Position numbers and translations under genes: made by a program. A stretch of DNA of 19,472 bases from an uncultured bacterium (GTDB taxonomy: Bacteria; Cyanobacteriota; Vampirovibrionia; Gastranaerophilales; Gastranaerophilaceae). Location: the NCBI GenBank assembly GCA_900549855.1, contig URPS01000040.1, positions 1 through 19,472 of the forward strand, in the 5' to 3' direction. Positions within the stretch are counted from its first letter, which is position 1. Every line of letters starts with the position of its first letter. Positions 6,506 to 12,933 of this stretch are shown in pieces. A model generated the notes under the pieces. That model made no database searches and was not told the origin of the DNA. It worked only from the letters and a program-made list of their open reading frames with translations.

Positions 6506-7363
6506 CTATAGGTCTTGGATGTCTTTGCTTGCGGATTCGATATCGTCTTTGAGCATTTTTCTTACGATATCACCTTGAGTATCAAGCATTTTACAAACTG
6601 TTTCAATGTTTGCAACTTTTTGAGAAAGTATTGTATCTGCATTTGATACAATGTTGCTGGAAACGGTTTGATATGCTGATAGAGCGGCGGATGATGTTCC
6701 TTGCATCAAGTTGCCCATAACAACAGCAGGTAAGCCAAATTCGCCTAAATATGGTGCTGCTGCGGTCATGATTCCGCCCCAACCTGATACAAGTCCTGCT
6801 AACGGCATAAGTATGTTAGCTGCTCCGATACCGTAGCCGTTTGCTGTGCCTACACCGTAGGCAGCTGTGCTTGCAATGTCTGCAATACTTCCTATACCGG
6901 ACGCAAAACCGGTAGTAGAGCCGTTTGAAGAACCAAAACCGGAAAGTAGATCGCCAATTCCTGAAGCTCCGCCTGTTGTAGCTCCGCTTTGTCGATAACC
7001 ATAATTTGCGGCATATCCGCTAGGGAAGCCGGAATAGTTACCGAGTGAGTTTACTCCAAAGGAAGAATAAGTTCCAGTTGTTCCGCCTGTTCCACCTGTA
7101 TATTGGTTCCAGTAAGAAGTTCCAGGGATATTCATTGCGCTTGTGCCACCTAATGTTGTCATAAATGCAGATGGAGCAAATAAGCTTGCTAATTGGTATA
7201 AGAAACCGCCGGCAGCTTCAAAACCGGTGCCGGAACTTGCAGAACCTGAAACGGTTAAATCTCTTAACCTATCGTAAGTTTCGTATAGCATAACTTTAGC
7301 GTCAGCCGAAGCTGCGCCATATTTATTTGCTAAAACTAAGTATCCATCGTTTTTGTATGACAT
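6506..7363 (-). CDS. Gly/Ser/Ala/Tyr-rich hypothetical protein
   Basis: Protein of 285 residues, not recognised. Residues 1-40 are helical (MSYKNDGYLVLANKYGAASADAK...). Residues about 40-175 are low complexity, dominated by Gly, Ser, Ala, Thr and Tyr. Residues about 175-220 are hydrophobic and Gly-rich (ILMPLAGLVSGWGGIM...) and could insert in a membrane. The last 60 residues form an amphipathic, charged helix ending DDIESASKDIQDL. There is no Sec signal. ATG at 7363 has GAAGGA about eight bases upstream, much like the gene at 5488. It lies 39 bases after the stop of the large coiled-coil gene and is probably co-transcribed with it. The disordered, hydrophobic and helical order resembles secreted translocator or appendage proteins, but that is only analogy. 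Confidence 0.78.
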   Translation of the reverse strand: MSYKNDGYLVLANKYGAASADAKVMLYETYDRLRDLTVSGSASSGTGFEAAGGFLYQLASLFAPSAFMTTLGGTSAMNIPGTSYWNQYTGGTGGTTGTYSSFGVNSLGNYSGFPSGYAANYGYRQSGATTGGASGIGDLLSGFGSSNGSTTGFASGIGSIADIASTAAYGVGTANGYGIGAANILMPLAGLVSGWGGIMTAAAPYLGEFGLPAVVMGNLMQGTSSAALSAYQTVSSNIVSNADTILSQKVANIETVCKMLDTQGDIVRKMLKDDIESASKDIQDL

Positions 7364-7402
7364 AATTTTGTCCTTCTCTTATTACTTTAAAGAGTCTATT
7401 TA

Positions 7403-9142
7403 CTAGCCACCGAATGTCTTGAATGATTTTTCAATATTGTCTTTAACTACCTTAGATACAGCGTCTATTTCAGTAGATAGAGCATTTTGTTCTGTATCAA
7501 GTTGTTTAAGTCTTAATTCAAGTTGTTGATCCTCTTGTTGAATTAATGACGTTTTTGCGTTGATATCTTGAACCATTTTGTCGTATTGTGCGTTTTCATA
7601 GTTATATTGGTTCATAGCGTCTTTATAAGCCGCATCATCCGTAATTGTTTCAACATTTAGTGAATACGTAACGGAGTCATCTTCAAATCTAACTGATGTA
7701 AATCTGCCGTTGCCATCCGTTTCTAATAGGGCTTTAACAGTGTCAGATTGTGTTTGTTTGATGTAACTTGCATTGTAATATGAAAGCTGTGTTTGACCAT
7801 CAATATTGTTGATTCCGCTTCCGCTTGCGTACGATTTGTTTAAATCTGCAAAAGTTGTATAGTACGTTTTTCCATTCATTTTGAAAGAGTAAACACCGCC
7901 GATATATTCGCCATTTTCGTTGAAACAATCACGAATAGACGCATCTACTTCTTGTTCTTTCATATCTTTTATGATTTGGTTTAATTCTGCTTTTTGTTCA
8001 TCCGTTAAATCAGTTAGTAGAGTCAATTCGCAGTTACCAATATATGTTGGTCTTCTTAAATCTTGATATGCTTGTTCTGCATTTTGACTTGCTTGAAGAG
8101 CGGCAAATTCAACAGCTTGAAGAGCTGCTATTTGTGCATCATAGCCACTACTAATTGTTGCTATGGATTTATCGCCACTTGTCTGATAAACCGGTAATAC
8201 TGTTTTGGTTCCGCCTGTTGTTCCGCCATAAAGATTTCTTAAGTCAGATTTTAAAGCAATGTTACCTTTCTTGTCCATATATATGCTTGCATAATCAGTT
8301 TGGACGTCTTTTGACAACGCTCCTTCTTCTACAAGCTTGTCAACAGCTTTTTTAGCTGTTTCTTTCATTGCAGGTGTCATATCTTTGCTATTGTAGCCTA
8401 TAAAATCTGTAGGTCCTTCATCAGTCTGTTCTGGAGATAATTTTGTTGTATCTCCGGTGTAATCAGAATTGTCAGCGGTATTATAATATTTGCCATCTTT
8501 TAGGTAATATTCGTTTGTGTCTTTTTCATCAGAACTTGTGTAGACTGCATATTTTTTACCATTTACTTCACACATTTTTTGAACTTTTTGTGAAACGCTA
8601 TAAGTATCTGTATCTACATGATAATCGCATTTGTTAACACCTGTGAAAGCGCCATTGTTTGCATAATTAGAAAGTGTTGCCGCTTCTTTTTGTTTTGCTT
8701 TTGTTGCAGCTTGTGCTGTTTCGTATTCTTGTTTGGTAGAAGTTACCAATCTTAATGCTGTTTCAATCTGGTCTGATGTAGCATCTGCGCCGCTCTGAAA
8801 TTGAACTTGCGGGTCACTTAATTTCTTTTGTGAACCTGTGTAAACATTCGCTTCTTTTTCACGTGTTACTACATAGTTGTAATCTTCTTCCGGATTAGCC
8901 AATTGTTCCCAATTTGTAATCGTGTAAGTCGTACTTCCATCAGAATATGAGTATTGCGTCTTCGTATAATCAGAAGTACTTGGTGGAACCGGTACATTAA
9001 GCCCAAGCATCTGGTTAAAAAGATTTGCAGACTGATTTGATAAAACAGTACGTGCCTGATTTATTTGTTGTCCTTCAAACTCACAATTTGATTTTCTTGC
9101 AACCAGCGCTAAATATCTGGCTTGCGAAGCTGCCATACCCAT
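7403..9142 (-). CDS. Large coiled-coil protein with shared MGMAAS N-terminus and SFKTF C-terminus
   Basis: Protein of 579 residues. Residues 1-50 (MGMAASQARYLALVARK...) and about 505-579 (coiled coil, Glu/Gln/Leu-rich, ending NIEKSFKTFGG) match the two ends of the 110-residue protein at 5156-5488. Between them lies an insert of about 450 residues, rich in Tyr, Asp, Asn, Thr and Lys with many short beta-like stretches (e.g. KKYAVYTSSDEKDTNEYYL, YYTTFADL). This looks like an exposed domain carried on a helical stalk. No signal peptide is present, so export, if any, is not Sec-type. ATG at 9142 has AGGAG eight bases upstream; the leader contains a REP-like hairpin. The gene heads the minus-strand run and is followed by the Gly-rich gene at 6506. 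Function unknown. Confidence 0.85.
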   Translation of the reverse strand: MGMAASQARYLALVARKSNCEFEGQQINQARTVLSNQSANLFNQMLGLNVPVPPSTSDYTKTQYSYSDGSTTYTITNWEQLANPEEDYNYVVTREKEANVYTGSQKKLSDPQVQFQSGADATSDQIETALRLVTSTKQEYETAQAATKAKQKEAATLSNYANNGAFTGVNKCDYHVDTDTYSVSQKVQKMCEVNGKKYAVYTSSDEKDTNEYYLKDGKYYNTADNSDYTGDTTKLSPEQTDEGPTDFIGYNSKDMTPAMKETAKKAVDKLVEEGALSKDVQTDYASIYMDKKGNIALKSDLRNLYGGTTGGTKTVLPVYQTSGDKSIATISSGYDAQIAALQAVEFAALQASQNAEQAYQDLRRPTYIGNCELTLLTDLTDEQKAELNQIIKDMKEQEVDASIRDCFNENGEYIGGVYSFKMNGKTYYTTFADLNKSYASGSGINNIDGQTQLSYYNASYIKQTQSDTVKALLETDGNGRFTSVRFEDDSVTYSLNVETITDDAAYKDAMNQYNYENAQYDKMVQDINAKTSLIQQEDQQLELRLKQLDTEQNALSTEIDAVSKVVKDNIEKSFKTFGG

Positions 9143-9164
9143 AGTGGTATCTCCTTATGTAGTT

Positions 9165-9200
9165 TCTCCCTCTCCTTGAGGAGAGGGTTGGGGTGAGGTG
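9165..9200. repeat. REP-like palindromic element
   Basis: A perfect 8-bp stem CCCTCTCC / GGAGAGGG with loop TTGA (9168-9187) is followed by GTTGGGGTGAGGTG. It resembles the dispersed CCTCACCCTAACCCTCTCC-type palindromes found in many bacteria and matches, in inverse orientation, the repeats at 6231-6265 and 6368-6480. It lies in the likely 5' leader of the gene starting at 9142, about 25 bases before its ATG. Confidence 0.75.
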
Positions 9201-9265
9201 TCCACCCGTTTTATGTTGTTACTTACAAGATTGTTTTAATGGGATATTACTAAAAGTCAATCTTT

Positions 9266-9293
9266 ATAATAGTATTATATATTATTTTTACAA
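9266..9293 (-). promoter_or_regulatory. Possible promoter of the 9142 gene
   Basis: Minus strand TTGTAA (9293-9288), 16-base spacer, TATTAT (9271-9266). It is a moderate match in a very AT-rich stretch where chance matches are common. If used, the leader would be about 120 bases and include the REP-like hairpin. Confidence 0.3.
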
Positions 9294-9365
9294 ATTTTAA
9301 TTGAAAGAATTGCAGTAAATCATCCATATGATGTAGATAAGCTTTCAAAAATCGTACATATATGG

Positions 9366-9371
9366 TACAAT
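9366..9371 (+). promoter_or_regulatory. -10 hexamer placed for a leaderless porin transcript
   Basis: TACAAT ends exactly six bases before the ATG at 9378. TTTCAA lies 17 bases further upstream (9343-9348), a weak -35. No Shine-Dalgarno sequence is present. Transcription would be expected to start at or next to the A of the ATG. Confidence 0.5.
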
Positions 9372-9377
9372 CAACCA

Positions 9378-10550
9378 ATGAGGTTTTTAGTTTACCTTTT
9401 CTGCATTCTATTATTTACTCAAACTTCCTCTTGGGCAATAGAGGAAGTAATTCTTGACGTGGATGATAATGTTATTCAAGATGAGGTAGGGGAAAATGTA
9501 AGGGAAAACTGCGGAGAGAAAATTAACTCTGATAAAGAGCTTACCCTTTATGAAAAAATCCAGAATATAAAAGTCAAAGAAATTTCAGATACAAGCCGTT
9601 CGAGTTTTCTTTTGGATGAAATTTTAACAAAAGAATTTGACAATGGTGCAACGATGCATTTGTTTGGTTACTATAGAGCCGGAGCAGAAATTGATGTTTC
9701 TGATAGCGGAAATACCGATTATAATTTTAGCGCTATTCATGCCGGTATAAACGGGAAATTCAAAGGTGGAAAAAATTTTTATGAAGCAAGATTACGTTTT
9801 GACCCTCTGGATGGATATACTTTCTTACAAACATTACCAGCCGATATTTATGTTGCGAATACTTCGATTCCGCACCACAAAATTATCTTAGGTAATACAA
9901 GAACTCCGGTTGGCTTTGAAGGCGGGCGTTCTGATATGGTTATGCCCTTTGTTGCACGTGCGCAAATTGCCAGAAATTTTGGTAATTCCAGAAAAGTCGG
10001 ATTGCGTATAAAAGGAAACTATGACCTTGTTGAATACGATATTGGCGGATATAGTTCTGATACATATTTTAGAAACTTTTTCCCCGGAACAGAATTTTCC
10101 GGCTGGTTAACGCTAAAACCGCTAGGCAAAACAGACGGTCGATACGGAAAATTAAAGCTGGGCGGTGGATTATCAGCCGGCAGAAACAATATTAGCTATG
10201 CTGTATCAGGAGTTTATGCAGGGTATGAATACAAAAACTTTTTTGCTGACTTTGAATACTCTTATGCCGATGGCTACAACGGCGCAAAAAGAATTTCATC
10301 TAATCAGGCAGAAGGATTTTATTCAACCATAGGATATAAAATTACGCCAAAATTACAATTTGTAACAAGGTATGACCAATTTACACCTGATAGGAATAAA
10401 AGTAATGACATAAGAAGAGAATATTCTGCCGGAGTTAATTATTTCATAAAAGGACAAGCACTAAAGATTATGCTAAATTATGTATTTTGCCAAAACGATT
10501 TGTTTAAAGATTCTCACAGAATAATTTTGGGAACACAACTAATACTTTAG
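9378..10550 (+). CDS. Outer-membrane porin, OprP/OprO-like (porin O and P family)
   Basis: Protein of 390 residues with a Sec signal peptide (1-20, ending SSWA), a short charged periplasmic segment, and a beta-barrel from about 70 to the end. Alternating hydrophobic strands are visible throughout (e.g. MHLFGYYRAGAEI, KLKLGGGLSAGR, FADFEYSYADG). The block YVANTSIPHHKIILGNTRTPVGFE is typical of the phosphate-selective porin family, and the C-terminal strand RIILGTQLIL fits outer-membrane insertion. Substrate cannot be read from the sequence; family members pass phosphate, polyphosphate or other anions. The start at 9378 lacks a ribosome binding site but has a -10 hexamer six bases upstream. The stop codon overlaps that of the convergent CHAP gene by four bases. 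Confidence 0.85.
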   Translation: MRFLVYLFCILLFTQTSSWAIEEVILDVDDNVIQDEVGENVRENCGEKINSDKELTLYEKIQNIKVKEISDTSRSSFLLDEILTKEFDNGATMHLFGYYRAGAEIDVSDSGNTDYNFSAIHAGINGKFKGGKNFYEARLRFDPLDGYTFLQTLPADIYVANTSIPHHKIILGNTRTPVGFEGGRSDMVMPFVARAQIARNFGNSRKVGLRIKGNYDLVEYDIGGYSSDTYFRNFFPGTEFSGWLTLKPLGKTDGRYGKLKLGGGLSAGRNNISYAVSGVYAGYEYKNFFADFEYSYADGYNGAKRISSNQAEGFYSTIGYKITPKLQFVTRYDQFTPDRNKSNDIRREYSAGVNYFIKGQALKIMLNYVFCQNDLFKDSHRIILGTQLIL

Positions 10551-11368
10551 GCTGTTGCGTATTTATCCATTGAAATAAATCCGGAAAGTGTTAGGCTGGT
10601 AGCTTTGTATTTTTGTATTGCAACTTTGCTACTGCAGTTGCCTTCAACAACTTCAAAAGAACCATCGGAGTTGACTTTTGTAACAATACCGGTGTGTGAT
10701 TTACCGCCATTTTTTTCTATCATAATATCACCAACTTTTACATTGTTAGCAATATAGCTTGCTTTATTACCAGATGGAACTTGTTTATAACAATTGTTCT
10801 GTTCGCCCCATTTTCTTAATTCAGAAACAGAAGAGAAGTGCTTAAATGAGGAAGGAAGGCTGCTGCCATATGTCTGTTTGATGTTATAAGATACAAAATC
10901 AGCACACCAAGCTTGTGATTTACCGCCGGAGAAGAGTCTATTGCCTTCTCTATCAGAATTTACACGTCCTACATAGCTTTTAGCTTTATCAGCAAGCTGC
11001 AAACGCATAGAGCTATTAGAACTTCTGGTAAATGTGTCATTCATACCAAAATTAGTGTTGTTCCAAGTAGGAGTTGAGTTGAAATTGAAAGTGAAATTTG
11101 AAAAATCGGTAAAATTGCCAGTATTCCAAGGCTGCTGGATTGGTTGAGAAAATATGTTTGTATTGTTAGTTGGGAAAGTAAAGCCGGATTGGAATGGTGT
11201 GAAATTAAATAATGATGGCATATTCCAACTAAAATTGCTAAAGAAAGGTAATACGTTGGTAAAAATAGGTAAATTAAATCCCTGAAAAACACCAAAAGAC
11301 GGAGTAAACAAATTGTTTATTCCTCCAAAATTGAAATTTAGATGTGATAATGGATTTAAGTATGTCAT
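10547..11368 (-). CDS. CHAP-domain peptidoglycan hydrolase with Phe/Asn-rich N-terminal half
   Basis: Protein of 273 residues from ATG at 11368, which has TAGGTAA upstream. The frame continues to a TTG at 11428, but that codon has no ribosome binding site. Residues about 5-114 are strikingly low complexity: about a fifth Phe and a fifth Asn, with Thr, Ser, Pro and Trp. Residues about 125-270 form a CHAP (NlpC/P60-like) domain with the likely nucleophile in WCADFVSYN (Cys155), the His in SHTGIV (His225) and a third residue in VEGNCS (Glu242 or Asn244). CHAP enzymes cleave peptidoglycan as amidases or endopeptidases. No Sec signal is visible, so how it would reach the wall is unclear. Its stop overlaps the convergent porin stop. 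Confidence 0.85.
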   Translation of the reverse strand: MTYLNPLSHLNFNFGGINNLFTPSFGVFQGFNLPIFTNVLPFFSNFSWNMPSLFNFTPFQSGFTFPTNNTNIFSQPIQQPWNTGNFTDFSNFTFNFNSTPTWNNTNFGMNDTFTRSSNSSMRLQLADKAKSYVGRVNSDREGNRLFSGGKSQAWCADFVSYNIKQTYGSSLPSSFKHFSSVSELRKWGEQNNCYKQVPSGNKASYIANNVKVGDIMIEKNGGKSHTGIVTKVNSDGSFEVVEGNCSSKVAIQKYKATSLTLSGFISMDKYATA

Positions 11369-11439
11369 GACAATATTACCTAAATATATAAAGTATAAAT
11401 ATTCAAAAATATTGCCTTTTTGTAACAAAAGTTTAAGGT

Positions 11440-11892
11440 TTATGTATCCGGACAGTACATTTTGTATTTGTCGATAAATCTTTTATGTTGTTCTACGATT
11501 TTAGCGTATTGTTTTACATCATTTTTTGTTGCAGATAACATAAGTGTTTCGTAATGTAAAATTTCTTCTTTAAGTTTGCGGATTTTTTGCATAAAATTTT
11601 CGTGCTTGGTAAAAATATATCCATAATAACCGCAATCTTCCGGCAAAAATGCAAAAGGTGAAGATGGATAATTTTTGCAAATATCCGGCTTATTGGGGTT
11701 GGTGCAAAGATTATTTACAAGAAATTTGCACGCACAAAAAGTGATTGCATCTTTTTGTTCACCTTTTAAAAGAAAGCTCGCAAAATCCGGTGTTAGTGAT
11801 TGAACACCATCTCTATACATTATGTTGCGTGAAAAATCGACCGCTATTCTATTACAGCACTTTCCGCACTTGTTGCAATAATCTTTTTCCAT
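11440..11892 (-). CDS. YkgJ-type cysteine cluster protein
   Basis: Protein of 150 residues from ATG at 11892. The N-terminal CNKCGKCC motif (Cys6, 9, 12, 13), CACKF (53, 55), the LCTNPNKPDICKNYP block (63, 72) and Cys87 match the zinc/iron-chelating YkgJ family (often annotated as Fe-S-cluster-containing). A charged helical C-terminus of about 55 residues follows. These proteins are cytoplasmic and of uncertain role; metal binding by the cysteines is the family inference. The frame extends upstream to TTG 11925, but the longer forms would start on or before the -10 hexamer. The chosen ATG has no ribosome binding site and lies six bases after TATAAT, as in three other genes here. Confidence 0.82.
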   Translation of the reverse strand: MEKDYCNKCGKCCNRIAVDFSRNIMYRDGVQSLTPDFASFLLKGEQKDAITFCACKFLVNNLCTNPNKPDICKNYPSSPFAFLPEDCGYYGYIFTKHENFMQKIRKLKEEILHYETLMLSATKNDVKQYAKIVEQHKRFIDKYKMYCPDT

Positions 11893-11898
11893 AATAAT

Positions 11899-11904
11899 AT
11901 TATA
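11899..11904 (-). promoter_or_regulatory. -10 hexamer placed for a leaderless YkgJ-family transcript
   Basis: Minus strand TATAAT (11904-11899), then six bases (ATTATT), then ATG at 11892. A weak -35, TTTGCA, lies about 16 bases upstream. No Shine-Dalgarno sequence. Confidence 0.5.
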
Positions 11905-11946
11905 CATATAATAAAGGATGTGCAAAATAAAAGAAATGTAATATTA

Positions 11947-11952
11947 TATAAT
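11947..11952 (+). promoter_or_regulatory. -10 hexamer of the 11976 gene
   Basis: TATAAT upstream of AAGGAG and the ATG at 11976. This would give a leader of about 17 bases with a normal ribosome binding site. No clear -35. It is divergent from the YkgJ-family promoter in the same intergenic space. Confidence 0.45.
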
Positions 11953-11975
11953 TAAGACAAAAGGAGATTAATGAT

Positions 11976-12386
11976 ATGAAGAGAATAGTTTTAACTTTAG
12001 GCTTATTAGCAGCTATTAATTGTGTCGCTTTTGCTGACGGAAATGCTTTCACACCATTAAATTTTAATGACACTCAATATGGTAATCCATCTGCATCAAC
12101 TGCAAAAACAACCGCGGCAACAACTTCAGCACCTGCTGCAACTTCAATGGACGGTGATGCTGTTGGTAATGGTAATATTCAGAATGCTATTTTGCAATTG
12201 GATAATGCGCAAGTTGATATCCGTAATGATTTGTTAAATTGTAAGACAAAATTTGCAGATGTCGATGCTCAATATAAATTAGTAAAAACAGAAAGAAAAG
12301 CTTTGAAAAAACAAGTTTCTACAATTGAAAAAAGAATTAAAGAAATTGATAGAGCAAAAGAAAAAATTAGAAAAAATATGTTATAG
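11976..12386 (+). CDS. Small exported coiled-coil protein
   Basis: Protein of 136 residues. It has a Sec signal peptide (MKRIVLTLGLLAAINCVAFA, 1-20), a Thr/Ala/Ser-rich linker (about 38-60), and a strongly charged coiled coil (about 68-134: NAILQLDNAQVDI... then KALKKQVSTIEKRIKEIDR). It is likely periplasmic or envelope-attached. ATG at 11976 is nine bases after AGGAG. A strong terminator follows at 12416-12444, so the gene appears monocistronic. Family not recognised; similar small secreted coiled-coil proteins often act as periplasmic spacers or chaperones, which is only a suggestion. Confidence 0.85.
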   Translation: MKRIVLTLGLLAAINCVAFADGNAFTPLNFNDTQYGNPSASTAKTTAATTSAPAATSMDGDAVGNGNIQNAILQLDNAQVDIRNDLLNCKTKFADVDAQYKLVKTERKALKKQVSTIEKRIKEIDRAKEKIRKNML

Positions 12387-12415
12387 AATTTTATTTTCTG
12401 AATAATTAAAGATGT

Positions 12416-12444
12416 AAAGGGGCTGCAGAATGCAGCCCCTTTTT
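12416..12444. terminator. Strong bidirectional rho-independent terminator
   Basis: Perfect stem GGGGCTGCA / TGCAGCCCC with loop GAA, extended by AAA/TTT pairs to 12 bp and followed by TTTTT on the plus strand. It lies between the convergent genes ending at 12386 (+) and 12455 (-). The A-run on the left supplies a T-run for the minus direction, so it can serve both. Confidence 0.93.
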
Positions 12445-12454
12445 GACTACTCAC

Positions 12455-12778
12455 CTATCTTGATTGTTGGAATAGCGGTGTGTTTCGATTTTTTAAACAA
12501 ACTCCAAACTGGCAGCTTGAATTGTAGTTAAAATTACTTTCAGTTGGCTCAAATTGGCGCATTTGATATTCAATATCGTTACGTTTAATCGGTTTTAGTC
12601 TGGCTTCTGGGGTATTAGAAAATTCGCTTATACCGGATTGAGGATTATATGTCGGTGAAAATTCTTCCCTTATTCCAGAAATAGAGCTGCTGCACACTGT
12701 AGCGCCTTCTTCTACCGAACACATTGCAAATGTCGGAACTGTTAATAATAAACAAAAAAATATAAAAATCTTTTTCAT
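12455..12778 (-). CDS. Small secreted protein, unknown function
   Basis: Protein of 107 residues with a Sec signal peptide (MKKIFIFFCLLLTVPTFA, cleaved about residue 18). The mature part is polar and probably mostly disordered, with four cysteines (20, 29, 89, 94) that could form two disulfides in the periplasm. Cys20 close to the cleavage point raises the possibility of a lipoprotein, but TFAMC is a poor lipobox. ATG at 12778 has AGGAG six bases upstream. An inverted repeat lies at 12800-12824 just before it, and its transcript would end at the terminator at 12416-12444. No family recognised. Confidence 0.72.
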   Translation of the reverse strand: MKKIFIFFCLLLTVPTFAMCSVEEGATVCSSSISGIREEFSPTYNPQSGISEFSNTPEARLKPIKRNDIEYQMRQFEPTESNFNYNSSCQFGVCLKNRNTPLFQQSR

Positions 12779-12799
12779 ACTATCTCCTTTTATTTTTAT

Positions 12800-12824
12800 T
12801 GTAATAAAGTTTTCTTTTATTACA
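12800..12824 (-). promoter_or_regulatory. Inverted repeat, possible operator upstream of the 12778 gene
   Basis: TGTAATAAA, 7 bases, TTTATTACA: perfect 9-bp arms starting 22 bases before the ATG. No T-tract or stop codon makes a terminator role sensible here, so a dimeric repressor site or a leader hairpin is more likely. Confidence 0.4.
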
Positions 12825-12874
12825 TTAGACAGTGTGGCTAGGACTTTTTGCTAGTAAAAGATTTGATTAAACAA

Positions 12875-12902
12875 ATGGGTCGGATTTACAAATCCGACCC
12901 AT
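12875..12902 (-). terminator. Terminator of the AMIN-domain protein gene
   Basis: Perfect 13-bp inverted repeat ATGGGTCGGATTT / AAATCCGACCCAT with two central bases. It lies 31 bases past the stop at 12934 and is followed on the minus strand by TTTGTTT. It isolates this gene from the one starting at 12778. Confidence 0.8.
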
Positions 12903-12933
12903 ACATTTAATTTAAAAATCTTTGTTAACTTAG

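Noticed and set aside
11041..11295. A second frame on the same strand inside the CHAP gene
   Set aside because: It overlaps the Phe/Asn-rich coding region in an alternative frame; the main frame has the conserved CHAP domain downstream.
11369..11428. TTG-initiated N-terminal extension of the CHAP protein
   Set aside because: No ribosome binding site before the TTG at 11428, while ATG at 11368 has an AGGT-type site.
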